This document shows positions 53,709-62,328 of a stretch of 64,000 bases of DNA, piece by piece. How positions within the stretch are numbered: position 1 is the first letter of the stretch; every line of letters begins with the position of its first letter. Origin of the DNA: an uncultured Clostridia bacterium (lineage in GTDB: Bacteria; Bacillota; Clostridia; Oscillospirales; Ruminococcaceae); the NCBI GenBank assembly GCA_944386805.1, contig CALXCO010000001.1, forward strand, positions 168,368 to 232,367, given 5' to 3'. Under the pieces are notes generated by a model, which saw only the letters and a program-made list of their open reading frames with translations, did not search any database and was not told the origin of the DNA. The translations under genes were made by a program, and so were the position numbers.

Positions 53709-54752
53709 TTATTTGCTGATCGCCGTTCGCCGCAGCTGTCCGCAGGCAGCGTTGATATCTGCACCCAGCGTTCTGCGGATGGTCGCGTTGATTCCGCGCG
53801 ATTGCAGCAGTTTCTGGAATGCGTAGATCTGCTGGCGTCCGCTCTGATGGAACCCGGCTTCCTCGACATAGTTGACCGGAATCAGGTTGACGTGGCAGAG
53901 CATTCCTTTGAGCAGACCGGCGAGTTCCTCTGCCTGTTTTGCATTGTCGTTGACACCGCGGATCAGCGAGTATTCATAGGAGATACGGCGATGGGTTTTG
54001 TCGGTGTAATACTGGCAGGCTTTCATCAGCTGTTCAATCGGGTAACGGTGGTTAACCGGCATGATTTCATCCCGCACCTGGTTATTGGAAGCATGCAAAG
54101 ATACCGACAGGGTGATCTGCAAATTCAGGTCAGCCAGCTGGTAGATCCGGTCGACCAGACCGCAGGTTGACAGCGAAATATGCCGGTGGCTCATGCACAG
54201 CCCGTCAGGTGAACTGACCAGCTCCAGAAACCGCAGTACATTGTCGTAATTGTCCAGCGGCTCGCCTATGCCCATCAGCACCAGGCTGTCAATCCGTTCG
54301 CCGGTATCACGAGCCGGTGCATACACCTGCTCCAGAATTTCCGAAGGGGTCAGATGCCGGACGAATCCGGCCTTGGTTGACGCACAGAAGCTGCATCCCA
54401 TCTTGCATCCCACCTGGGTGGAGACGCAGACGCTGATTCCATGCTCATACCGCATCAGAACACTTTCCACATACTCCCCATCTGCCAGACGGTAAAGGTA
54501 TTTAATCGTTCCATCCACCGCCGACACCAGCTTGCGTTCGATGGTGAAGGATGTAATGCTGCACTGCTGTTGCAGCTGACTCCGCAAAGAGGCCGGAAGA
54601 TTCTTCATCTCGTCGAATGACAGCACCCGTTTTTGGTGCAGCCACTGAAAAATCTGCTTTGCACGAAATTTCGGCTGCCCCAATTGCTGTATAAATGTTT
54701 CCAGCTCCGGGATGGTCAGCGACTTGATATCATAGGTATCGATGATACTCAC
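53709..54752 (-). CDS. rlmN: 23S rRNA/tRNA adenine C2-methyltransferase
   Basis: RlmN methylates A2503 of 23S rRNA by a radical-SAM mechanism. The 347-residue protein shows FRAKQIFQWLHQKRV near the start, the CxxxCxxC cluster in GCKMGCSFCASTKAGFVRHL near residue 115, LVLMGIGEPLDNYDNVLRFL, ISLSTCGLVDRIYQLA, and the late NACGQLR with the catalytic Cys. The start is GTG (54752) and overlaps the rsmB stop (GTGA), so the two are co-translated. Confidence 0.97.
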   Translation of the reverse strand: MSIIDTYDIKSLTIPELETFIQQLGQPKFRAKQIFQWLHQKRVLSFDEMKNLPASLRSQLQQQCSITSFTIERKLVSAVDGTIKYLYRLADGEYVESVLMRYEHGISVCVSTQVGCKMGCSFCASTKAGFVRHLTPSEILEQVYAPARDTGERIDSLVLMGIGEPLDNYDNVLRFLELVSSPDGLCMSHRHISLSTCGLVDRIYQLADLNLQITLSVSLHASNNQVRDEIMPVNHRYPIEQLMKACQYYTDKTHRRISYEYSLIRGVNDNAKQAEELAGLLKGMLCHVNLIPVNYVEEAGFHQSGRQQIYAFQKLLQSRGINATIRRTLGADINAACGQLRRTAISK

Positions 54753-56074
54753 GCCCTTTTACTAAATCTTGCAATATAAAACCCATCGTAGCCGCCCATT
54801 TGCGGCATCAGCGTGACGGTATATCCGTCATTTTCCAGCTGTCCAAAGACATCCGGAAGTGCTGATGGGGTAAAATCAGGATGCGCTGCCAGAAAAGCAG
54901 CGGCGACCCTGTCATTTTCGTCTTTGTTGAGCGAACAGGTGGAATAAACCAGTATTCCGCCCGGCCGCAGATAATTGGCCGCATTATGTAAGATGTTCAG
55001 TTGGATTTCCGGCAGTCTGGCAATCTCTTCAGGGCTTTTGCGGCGGATTTCCGGCTTTCTCCGGATAACGCCCAGCCCTGCACAGGGAACATCGCACAGT
55101 ACCCGGTCAGCTGCCGGGAGTGCAGGATTAAACTTTGCCGCATCTCCGGTCCCAGCCTGAATACAGTGAATGCCCAGCCTTTGGGCACCGTCCGCAATCA
55201 GCTGTGCCCGATGAGGATGGAGGTCAAAGGACAACAGCTGTCCTTTGTCTCTCATCAGCTGCGCCATCGTAAAGCTTTTGGAACCGGGTGCAGCGCACAG
55301 ATCCAATATCGTTTCACCCGGTTGAGGGTCGACCGCCTGTGCACACAGCTGGGAAGCGGCATCCTGTACATAGCAGCGTCCTTCCCGGATTGCAGCCAAG
55401 CGACCAAGTGATCCGGTTTCTGATACCGTCAGGCAGTCATGCAGCAGCGGATGAGGGCTGACTTTGATTCCCTCGCCTGCCAGCTCGGCCATCACTGCTT
55501 CATGGTCTGTCATGAGTGTATTGACACGCAGCTGAATCGGCGGCCGTCCCAGACAACTTTCCGCCAGTCGCAGCGCCGTATCCATTCCGTAGTCCCGTTT
55601 CCATATTTCCAGAATCCAGCGCGGCATCGCGTATTCCACTTCAGCCCGCTGCATCGGATTTTCTGGAAGCGGGAGCTGACCGCCTTTTCTGAGGAAGCTG
55701 CGCAAGACGCCATTGACAAATCCCGCGGCACTTTTCTTTTTTGAGTGACGAATCAGGTTTACACTTTCATTGACTGCCGCAGAATCCGGTACGCTGTCCA
55801 TCCATTTGATCTGGTAGAGGGCGATCGACAAAGCGGCAACGACTTCGTTGTCCAGTTTTTTCTCCGGGTTCCCGGTCAGGCAACGGATCATCCATCGAAT
55901 GGTCACATCCCGTTCGAGGACACCGTAAAACAGCTGGGCGGCAAACTGTCGTTCTCTGCCGTCGTCCAGCTCTGACAGCAGGCTGTCCAGAAGGAGGTTG
56001 GAATAGGCCCCCTGCTGCATCCGCAAAAGTCCTTTATAAACTGCTTCACGGGCAGATATTTTGCGAGCCGGCAT
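54749..56074 (-). CDS. rsmB: 16S rRNA m5C967 methyltransferase
   Basis: The 441-residue protein has an N-terminal NusB-like RNA-binding domain (residues 1-140, SAREAVYKGLLRMQQGAYSNL) and a SAM domain: ILDLCAAPGSKSFTMAQLM near residue 250, LCDVPCAGLGVIRRKPEIR near residue 322 and VYSTCSLNKDEND near residue 378 with the catalytic Cys. ATG 56074 follows GGAGGGT; an upstream in-frame start (56119) would overlap fmt. Known role: methylation of 16S rRNA at 967. Confidence 0.96.
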   Translation of the reverse strand: MPARKISAREAVYKGLLRMQQGAYSNLLLDSLLSELDDGRERQFAAQLFYGVLERDVTIRWMIRCLTGNPEKKLDNEVVAALSIALYQIKWMDSVPDSAAVNESVNLIRHSKKKSAAGFVNGVLRSFLRKGGQLPLPENPMQRAEVEYAMPRWILEIWKRDYGMDTALRLAESCLGRPPIQLRVNTLMTDHEAVMAELAGEGIKVSPHPLLHDCLTVSETGSLGRLAAIREGRCYVQDAASQLCAQAVDPQPGETILDLCAAPGSKSFTMAQLMRDKGQLLSFDLHPHRAQLIADGAQRLGIHCIQAGTGDAAKFNPALPAADRVLCDVPCAGLGVIRRKPEIRRKSPEEIARLPEIQLNILHNAANYLRPGGILVYSTCSLNKDENDRVAAAFLAAHPDFTPSALPDVFGQLENDGYTVTLMPQMGGYDGFYIARFSKRA

Positions 56075-56099
56075 CACATACCCTCCTTTGTCACATCTG

Positions 56100-57020
56100 T
56101 TATTCACCGAGTTTTTCACCCGGCACCGGGGGTCTTCCTCTCAAAAACGCGTCACCGGCCATCCGGCGTCCGCCTTCATATTGAACAGAAACCAGTTCCA
56201 CAGCGCCCTCTTTGCAGGCGACGATAAACCGTCTGGAGTCGAGAATTTCTCCAGGTGCACCGCTCTGTGTGACCAGTCGGCTTTCATACACTTTAAGCCG
56301 TTTTCCCTTATACGTTGTTGTTGCAGCCGGCCAGGAAGACAACCCGCGAATCTGGTTGTGGATTTCCCGCGCTGTTTTATTGAAATCAAGCGGGCAGAGG
56401 CTCTTATCCAGAATCGGTGCATAGCAGGAAAGGCTGTCATCCTGCGGCGTGCGCAGTAATGCGTCTGCCTCCAGCTTTTGCAGTGTCACCAGCAGCGTTT
56501 CAGCGCCCATTTTAGACAGGCGTGTATACAGTTCATCTGCCGTTTCATTTTCTCCGATCGGGGTTTTGACCTGTTCCAGCATATCGCCGGTATCCAGACC
56601 TTCGCCCATAAACATCGTGGTAATACCCGTTTCCGATTCACCGTTCAGGATTGCCCACTGGATGGGTCCAGCACCGCGGTACTTGGGCAGCAGCGAAGCA
56701 TGGACGTTGATACAGCCGTACCGGGGCAGTTCCAGCACCCGTTTGGGCAGAATCTTGCCGTAAGCGACTACGACAATCAGATCAGGTGCGCAATTTTTGA
56801 TCATTTCAAACGACTCATCATTGCGCAGGCTGGTCGGCTGGAAGACCGGGATTTGATGAGCAACCGCCAGCTCTTTGACAGGCGGCGGCACCAGCTTATA
56901 TCCTCTGCCCTTGGGTTTATCCGGCTGGGTAAAGACGCCGGTCACCGGATAACCGGCGTCCAGCAGCTTTTGCAGACAGGGGACCGCGAAATCGGGCGTC
57001 CCCATAAAAACAATATTCAT
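56100..57020 (-). CDS. fmt: methionyl-tRNA formyltransferase
   Basis: Fmt formylates initiator Met-tRNA. The 306-residue protein shows VFMGTPDFAVPCLQKL at the start, TQPDKPKGRGYKLVPPPVK near residue 36, INVHASLLPKYRGAGPIQWAILNGE near residue 104 with the catalytic Asn/His, and DTGDMLEQV near residue 145. The C-terminal domain is the tRNA-binding barrel. The ending GRPPVPGEKLGE is typical. It follows def by 13 bases. Confidence 0.97.
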   Translation of the reverse strand: MNIVFMGTPDFAVPCLQKLLDAGYPVTGVFTQPDKPKGRGYKLVPPPVKELAVAHQIPVFQPTSLRNDESFEMIKNCAPDLIVVVAYGKILPKRVLELPRYGCINVHASLLPKYRGAGPIQWAILNGESETGITTMFMGEGLDTGDMLEQVKTPIGENETADELYTRLSKMGAETLLVTLQKLEADALLRTPQDDSLSCYAPILDKSLCPLDFNKTAREIHNQIRGLSSWPAATTTYKGKRLKVYESRLVTQSGAPGEILDSRRFIVACKEGAVELVSVQYEGGRRMAGDAFLRGRPPVPGEKLGE

Positions 57021-57033
57021 ATCAAATGCCCCT

Positions 57034-57543
57034 TTATTTCTTCACTTTGACATGAGCCTTGACCCGTCTCTTATTTTTCGGCGGTTGTTCATCCGGGTCA
57101 AGCATTCTGGTTGCGTGGTCTTTAAAGACGATACCGTCAAGATGGTCGATCTCATGGCAAAATGCACGCGCCAGCAAACCGGTTCCGGTGATATCAAACC
57201 AGTTTCCATGCCGGTCCTGCGCATGAACAGTGACCGAATCCGGGCGTTCAACGAGGCCATACTGTCCTGGGAAGGACAGGCAGCCTTCGCTTCCCTCCTG
57301 AGAGCCGGAGGAACGGGTAATCGTCGGATTGATCAGTTCAATTCTTCCCTCGCCGATGTCGATAACGACCACCCGGCGCAGAATTCCGACCTGGACACCT
57401 GCCAGACCGACACCCATATGCTGGGCCATTGTTTCAGCCATATCGTCCAGCAGTGTGCCGAGCTTGTCATCAAAAACGGTAACCTCGCGGGAGGTTTTGC
57501 GGAGCATCGGGTCTCCTTCATATACCATATTACGAATAGCCAT
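57034..57543 (-). CDS. def: peptide deformylase
   Basis: Def takes the formyl group off new proteins using Fe2+ or another metal. The 169-residue protein has all three motifs: GVGLAGVQVG (motif I) near residue 43, EGCLSFPG (motif II, metal-binding Cys) near 87 and CHEIDHLDGIVF (motif III, two His) near 129. It ends in a basic tail (PPKNKRRVKAHVKVKK). It follows priA by 21 bases and precedes fmt, its functional partner. Confidence 0.97.
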   Translation of the reverse strand: MAIRNMVYEGDPMLRKTSREVTVFDDKLGTLLDDMAETMAQHMGVGLAGVQVGILRRVVVIDIGEGRIELINPTITRSSGSQEGSEGCLSFPGQYGLVERPDSVTVHAQDRHGNWFDITGTGLLARAFCHEIDHLDGIVFKDHATRMLDPDEQPPKNKRRVKAHVKVKK

Positions 57544-57564
57544 TTTCTTTCATCCTTTACTATC

Positions 57565-60006
57565 TTAGCCAATATCCCCATTCATATCCACATAGATATT
57601 GGTTTTGGAAAAAAGCCGGTTCCGTGCGGCCTCAGCGATAACCGAGCGCAAAAGATTGCGAAACCGGCGGTTATTTTTGCATTTGAGGATAATCCTCAGT
57701 CGGAACCGTCCATTGAGACGGTAGACATTTGCTTCGGATACGCCGAGCAAAACGCAGGGCAGCTGCGGCACAGCATCGGTCAGTGCACGGGCAAGAAGCG
57801 AATGCAGCTGACTGGCGGTCTGACGGACAGCGGATTCATTGCTGCTGGACAGCGCGACCACGGCCAGATCGCAGAAGGGCGGCTGCAAAGCAGTTTTGCG
57901 CATGACAATTTCGTCAGCATAAAACGCTTCATAGTCCTGCCGGGCAGCATCCTGAATCACCGGATGTTCGGGAGAGATGGTCTGAATATAAGCACATCCG
58001 TGCTTTTCATACCGTCCGCTTCGTCCAACCACCTGGGTAATCAGCGAAAAGGTTTTTTCACCGCTTCGGAAATCTCCAGAGTACAGATACTGGTCTGCGC
58101 CCAAAACGCCAACCAGTGTGACATTCGGAAAATTCAGTCCTTTTGCCACCATCTGGGTTCCGATCATAATGTCATATTCCCCTGCCTCAAACTGGGAAAA
58201 CTTTTCCTCGTAGGCATATCGGGAATAGGTCGTGTCGGTATCCATCCGCAGCAGACGTGCCGACGGAATCCGGCTGGCAATCAGGTCTTCCACCCGCTGG
58301 GTACCGGTGCCGACCGTCCGCAGGTGGGTAGAACCGCAGGAGGTGCAAGGCTCTTCCAGCTTTCTGGTATAGCCGCAGTAGTGGCACATCAGATAACCGT
58401 TTGTCTTGTGATAGGTCAGCGATACACTGCAATTCGGGCAGCGGATAACCTCTCCACAGTCCAGACAGACCGCGAAAGTGGAATATCCACGCCGGTTAAT
58501 CAGGACAATCGACTGCTGACCCTGTTCATAGTTTTGCAGCAGAGCCTCTGCCAGCTGGTCACTGATCGGAGAGAAGTTGTAATTCTGTTCCTCCTGCATC
58601 ATATCAATCAGCCGGACATCCGGCAAATCTGCTGTTCCAAAACGTTCTTTCAATGTAAAAAGGTGATACCGTCCAGTTCGTGCAGCATAAAAGCTTTCAA
58701 CGCTTGGCGTCGCGGAGGCGAGCAGCAGCGTTGCCTTATGCTGGACACAGCGCAGTTTGGCGATATCCCGTGCATGATAACGCGGCGAAGAATCGGATTT
58801 ATAGGAATGTTCCCCTTCCTCGTCCATGATAATCAGCCCGATGTTTTCGCAGGGAGCAAAAACACTGCTTCGGGTACCGATCACGATTTTGGCCTGACCA
58901 CTGCGGATACGTTTGTTTTCATCCAGTCGTTCGCCAACCGACAAACTGGAGTGGATAACCGCGACCGCGTCGCCGAAATATCCGCGGAATTTAGCCAGCA
59001 TCTGCGGGGTCAGTGCAATTTCCGGCACCATCAGAATGACCTGACGGTCATCCGACAGAACATCCTCGATCAGCCGGATAAAGATGGACGTTTTCCCCGA
59101 ACCGGTTACACCAAACAGCAAGGCAGCGTTGGCTTCATCCGCACGATACAGTGCCGAAATGCCTTCATATACTTCCTGTTGCTTTGCAGACAGCAAAATC
59201 CGGGAAGCATCCATTGGTACACGGGGCTGCGGTGTGCGCAGGACCTCTTTTTCCGTTTCCAGCAGGATTTCCTTTCGAATCAGGTTTTTGACTACCGATT
59301 CCGTCACACCGGCCATATAAGCCGCTTCCCTTTCAGGGAGCGCGCCATGTTCCTGTAATACCCGCAGAACTTCCCGCTGTTTAGGCGTAAAGCCTCCGCC
59401 GTCGGGGTCAATCCCTGGTGCAATCGACACCAGACGAATAATTTTGTCCCCGACTTTACGGGTAACGAGTGTTTCTTTAACAAGAATTCCCTTTTCAGAC
59501 ATCTGTTCAGCGGTCAGGGTGCGGCTGCCGGACCCCGGTCCGGTAAACAGCAGATCCAACTCCCGCTGGCCATCTGCCCGCAGCATCAACCGGATCAGTT
59601 CCTGCTGATCGGTCGGAAGGTTTGGGATGGTATCCTGATAGAAGTCAGATGCAATCGAAAAGCGGGTTTTCGCGGCGACAGACAGTCCGGAAGGAATCAG
59701 GCAGCGCACTGCATCGTAATAGGTACAAAAGGCCGTGTCGACCATGAACTCGATGATGGTAAAGCCCTCTTCATTCAGAATCGGCTCTTCATCCAATACC
59801 GAAATAATCGGTTTTGTCCCGATCACTGTCTCATCATCGACAGAAAAGACCATTCCCTGGGAAAGGCGGTTGCCTTTCCCGAACGGGACAAGTACCCGGA
59901 CACCGCGGCAGATCGACTGCTGCAGAGCGGCAGGCACAGAATATGAAAAGAGTTTATCAAAGGTAAACCCGGTTTTTTCGACTGCGACCTTTGCCACCAG
60001 CGGCAT
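57565..60006 (-). CDS. priA: primosomal protein N', replication restart helicase
   Basis: PriA reloads the replicative helicase on stalled forks. The 813-residue protein has a 3'-DNA-binding N-terminal domain, Walker A GVTGSGKTSIFIRL near residue 302, RYHARDIA downstream of the DExH-type motif IIMDEEGEHSYKSD, a zinc-binding region (CLDCGEVIRCPNCSVSLTY, CHYCGYTRK and CTSCGS, near 515-560) and helicase motifs V-VI (VGRSGRYEKHG). The motif II fourth residue is Gly instead of His (DEEG). The gene is of normal length and in its usual cluster. Confidence 0.96.
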   Translation of the reverse strand: MPLVAKVAVEKTGFTFDKLFSYSVPAALQQSICRGVRVLVPFGKGNRLSQGMVFSVDDETVIGTKPIISVLDEEPILNEEGFTIIEFMVDTAFCTYYDAVRCLIPSGLSVAAKTRFSIASDFYQDTIPNLPTDQQELIRLMLRADGQRELDLLFTGPGSGSRTLTAEQMSEKGILVKETLVTRKVGDKIIRLVSIAPGIDPDGGGFTPKQREVLRVLQEHGALPEREAAYMAGVTESVVKNLIRKEILLETEKEVLRTPQPRVPMDASRILLSAKQQEVYEGISALYRADEANAALLFGVTGSGKTSIFIRLIEDVLSDDRQVILMVPEIALTPQMLAKFRGYFGDAVAVIHSSLSVGERLDENKRIRSGQAKIVIGTRSSVFAPCENIGLIIMDEEGEHSYKSDSSPRYHARDIAKLRCVQHKATLLLASATPSVESFYAARTGRYHLFTLKERFGTADLPDVRLIDMMQEEQNYNFSPISDQLAEALLQNYEQGQQSIVLINRRGYSTFAVCLDCGEVIRCPNCSVSLTYHKTNGYLMCHYCGYTRKLEEPCTSCGSTHLRTVGTGTQRVEDLIASRIPSARLLRMDTDTTYSRYAYEEKFSQFEAGEYDIMIGTQMVAKGLNFPNVTLVGVLGADQYLYSGDFRSGEKTFSLITQVVGRSGRYEKHGCAYIQTISPEHPVIQDAARQDYEAFYADEIVMRKTALQPPFCDLAVVALSSSNESAVRQTASQLHSLLARALTDAVPQLPCVLLGVSEANVYRLNGRFRLRIILKCKNNRRFRNLLRSVIAEAARNRLFSKTNIYVDMNGDIG

Positions 60007-60044
60007 CCAAATCCCTCCCAGCTGCCTTTAGCGTCAGCAAATGA

Positions 60045-60314
60045 TTATTCCAGAATCGTATCGTCCAGATCTGCCGCGTCTGCCGAAGTAATGACGCGGT
60101 CATGGATAACACCGATATCTTCGCTTTCGATCATTTTGTAACGGCCTTTTGCGAAATCATCAACCGCCATTTTAACCGGTTTTTCGGTCAGGATTTCATG
60201 TTTTTCATCGGCGATCTGAGAGATTTCTCTGGCGCGTTTTGCGACAGCGACAACGAGAGAATAATAGCTCTGACCGGGTTTGAGCAGTTCAGGGGCGGAA
60301 GGTCTGTGCATCAT
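60045..60314 (-). CDS. rpoZ: DNA-directed RNA polymerase subunit omega
   Basis: Omega helps assembly of RNA polymerase. The 89-residue protein has SYYSLVVAVAKRAREISQI (the conserved VxxxAKRAR helix), KPVKMAVDDFAKGRYKM and an acidic C-terminus. Its ATG overlaps the gmk stop (ATGA). Two successive ATG codons are present at 60314 and 60311; the first is used here. Confidence 0.95.
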   Translation of the reverse strand: MMHRPSAPELLKPGQSYYSLVVAVAKRAREISQIADEKHEILTEKPVKMAVDDFAKGRYKMIESEDIGVIHDRVITSADAADLDDTILE

Positions 60315-60970
60315 AATAAAAACTCCTTTTTGACAGCGGCCTTTAAGGCGGCGGATTTTTCTTTCAATTTGGTGAGCTGAACCTGCTGTTCAGGGGACAG
60401 CGTCCCGGAAGCAGCAGCCTGGGAGATTTCGACGATCTCGGAGAAGTCCGCGACGGCGTCTTCCAGTGCGTCATTGATGACGACAAAGTCATATTTGTCG
60501 ATCAGGCGAATTTCGTTGAGTGCCTGTGTCAGACGCTTGTTGACCGTTTCCTCGTCCTCAGTGCCGCGGCGGGTCAGCCGGTGGCGCAATACCTCCATCG
60601 AAGGCGGTACGACAAAACAAAGCACCGCTTCCGGGCAGGCTGCACGGACATTCATTGCACCCTGTGTCTCAATGTCCAGCATGACATTGACGCCTTTTTC
60701 AGTCTGTTCCTCGACCTTATCGCGAGGTGTACCATAGTAATTGTCGCAATACTGCGCATATTCCAGCATTCCGCCGGCAGCGATTTTGCGTTCAAATTCC
60801 TCGCGGGAGATAAAATGGTAATGTACGCCATCGATTTCTCCCGGACGGGGTGCACGGGTTGTATTGGATACCGAAAAATACAGCGGATGATTTTTGCCAT
60901 ATTCTCCGAGTATCGTCCCCTTGCCGCTACCGGACGGGCCGGACAGAACCAGCAAAATGCCTTTACTCAT
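60311..60970 (-). CDS. gmk: guanylate kinase
   Basis: Gmk phosphorylates GMP to GDP. The 219-residue protein has the P-loop [13 protein letters not shown] near residue 8, [21 protein letters not shown] near residue 38 (GMP-binding), [13 protein letters not shown], and [11 protein letters not shown]. The start ATG 60970 lies in the last codons of remA and overlaps it by eight bases, so translation is coupled. A C-terminal extension of about 20 residues ([20 protein letters not shown]) is a little longer than usual. Confidence 0.97.
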   Translation of the reverse strand: MSKGILLVLSGPSGSGKGTILGEYGKNHPLYFSVSNTTRAPRPGEIDGVHYHFISREEFERKIAAGGMLEYAQYCDNYYGTPRDKVEEQTEKGVNVMLDIETQGAMNVRAACPEAVLCFVVPPSMEVLRHRLTRRGTEDEETVNKRLTQALNEIRLIDKYDFVVINDALEDAVADFSEIVEISQAAASGTLSPEQQVQLTKLKEKSAALKAAVKKEFLL

Positions 60971-61229
60971 CTTCATTCTCCTCTTCCATCTCATCATTCT
61001 GGACAAAACGGTTTGCGACCGTTTCCGGCTGGATTGCGGACAGAATGACATGACCGCTGTCCATGACAATCACCGCGCGGGTCCGGCGGCCATAGGTCGC
61101 GTCGATCAGAACGCCGTTGTCACGTGCATCCTGGATAATACGCTTGATCGGTGCCGATTCCGGGCTGACGATGGTGATAATGCGTCCGGCGGATACCATG
61201 TTGCCAAAGCCGATATTGATCAGTTTCAT
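60963..61229 (-). CDS. remA: RemA/DUF370 family DNA-binding regulator
   Basis: The 88-residue protein starts with [20 protein letters not shown] and [18 protein letters not shown], then [29 protein letters not shown], the whole RemA pattern. In Bacillus RemA is a ring-forming activator of biofilm matrix genes; in Clostridia the role is not clear. The chosen start (61229) follows AAAGGGATGAG. The acidic tail EMEEENEDE is encoded in the overlap with gmk. It stands between yicC and gmk as in Bacillus. Confidence 0.95.
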   Translation of the reverse strand: MKLINIGFGNMVSAGRIITIVSPESAPIKRIIQDARDNGVLIDATYGRRTRAVIVMDSGHVILSAIQPETVANRFVQNDEMEEENEDE

Positions 61230-61251
61230 CTGTCTCATCCCTTTCAACTGA

Positions 61252-62130
61252 TTACTCCAGATTCTGGATTTGTTCCCGAATCTTTTCGATCTCCGATTTG
61301 ATGTCCACAACCCGTCGGGTAATTTCGACGTCCTGGCATTTGGAGCCAATCGTATTGGTTTCCCGGTTCATTTCCTGGACCAGGAAGTCCAGTTTTCGAC
61401 CGACTGGCTGATCGGTTTCCAGCAGTTCGGCGAACTGTTTCAGATGACTGCGCAGCCGGACTGTTTCCTCATCAATCGCCACACGGTCGGCAAAGATTGC
61501 CGCTTCAGTTACCAGCCGCGTCTCATCGATATTTTTATCGGCGAGCAGCTCAGCAATTTTCTGGTACAACCGGTTATAATATTCTTCCTTTAACGCAGGC
61601 GCACGTTCTTCGATATACGAAAGCGTCTGCGCGATATTTTCCAGCCGTCCTTCGAGATCTTCCTTAAGCTGTCTGCCTTCCTTTTCACGCATCCGTACAA
61701 AGGCGGCAACTGCCTCCTCAGCCACGCCGCGCACTGCTTCCCAGACCTCCTCCGGGTCCAGTTCCCGTTTGCGTACCGTAAAGACGTCCGGGAACTGAAT
61801 CAGGTCTGAAAGCCGCAGGTCGTCCAGCAGATCCAGTTCACCTGCACTGCTGCGCAGGGCTGCCAGATAGCCGCGGGTAATATCGACGTTGAGGGTAACC
61901 TCATTTTCTCCGCCGCCAATCAGCTGAATCGAAACGGAAGCTTCGACCTTGCCGCGGGAACAGCCGTTCTGGACAGCGGACTTGATTTTTTCCTCAAGAA
62001 ATTGGTACGCCTTGGGGATACGGGAAGAAAATTCGAAATAACGGTGGTTGACCGACTTGACTTCGACGGTAATATCGTAATTTCCAACCACTTCATGGCC
62101 TCTTCCATATCCGGTCATGCTTCTGAGCAT
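61252..62130 (-). CDS. yicC: YicC family endoribonuclease
   Basis: The 292-residue protein has the start [38 protein letters not shown] (split as usual by a short linker) and the C-terminal DUF1732 part ([19 protein letters not shown]). YicC proteins are RNA endonucleases that affect small-RNA turnover and stress response. ATG 62130 follows GGAGAAAGG. It is the first gene of the long cluster that runs down to mtnN. Confidence 0.94.
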   Translation of the reverse strand: MLRSMTGYGRGHEVVGNYDITVEVKSVNHRYFEFSSRIPKAYQFLEEKIKSAVQNGCSRGKVEASVSIQLIGGGENEVTLNVDITRGYLAALRSSAGELDLLDDLRLSDLIQFPDVFTVRKRELDPEEVWEAVRGVAEEAVAAFVRMREKEGRQLKEDLEGRLENIAQTLSYIEERAPALKEEYYNRLYQKIAELLADKNIDETRLVTEAAIFADRVAIDEETVRLRSHLKQFAELLETDQPVGRKLDFLVQEMNRETNTIGSKCQDVEITRRVVDIKSEIEKIREQIQNLE

Positions 62131-62174
62131 AATATTCAGCCTTTCTCCTGCCTGGCAGGAAGTTTTATGTCGAG

Positions 62175-62188
62175 AGCGCAATTGCGCT
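62175..62188. repeat. 14-bp perfect palindrome in the yicC leader
   Basis: AGCGCAATTGCGCT lies just downstream of the -10 of the yicC promoter, at about +3 to +16 of the transcript. Candidate operator. Confidence 0.6.
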
Positions 62189-62198
62189 TATCTTCATT

Positions 62199-62204
62199 AT
62201 TGTA
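62199..62204 (-). promoter_or_regulatory. extended -10 promoter of the yicC-mtnN cluster
   Basis: TACAAT on the minus strand (62204-62199) preceded by TGC. No good -35 is seen, so an extended -10 is assumed. Confidence 0.55.
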
Positions 62205-62287
62205 GCAGATTTTGCTGCCTGCGGACGATTTTATTTACTTTTATTTCATACTTTTCATATTTTTTTTACATTTGCAGCAGAGCAACA

Positions 62288-62318
62288 AGAAAGGCACCGC
62301 AAAACACGGCGCCCTTCT
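62288..62318 (-). terminator. terminator after the Clp ATPase gene
   Basis: On the minus strand AGAAGGGCGCCG (62318-62307) pairs with CGGTGCCTTTCT (62299-62288). Two G-T pairs occur only in minus-strand RNA. TTGTTGCTC follows. Confidence 0.78.
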
Positions 62319-62328
62319 GCTACAGTTA

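Noticed and set aside
57052..59358. A very long plus-strand open frame opposite def and priA
   Set aside because: Its product has no recognisable domain and it mirrors the codon pattern of priA and def on the minus strand, whose motifs are clear. It is a shadow frame.
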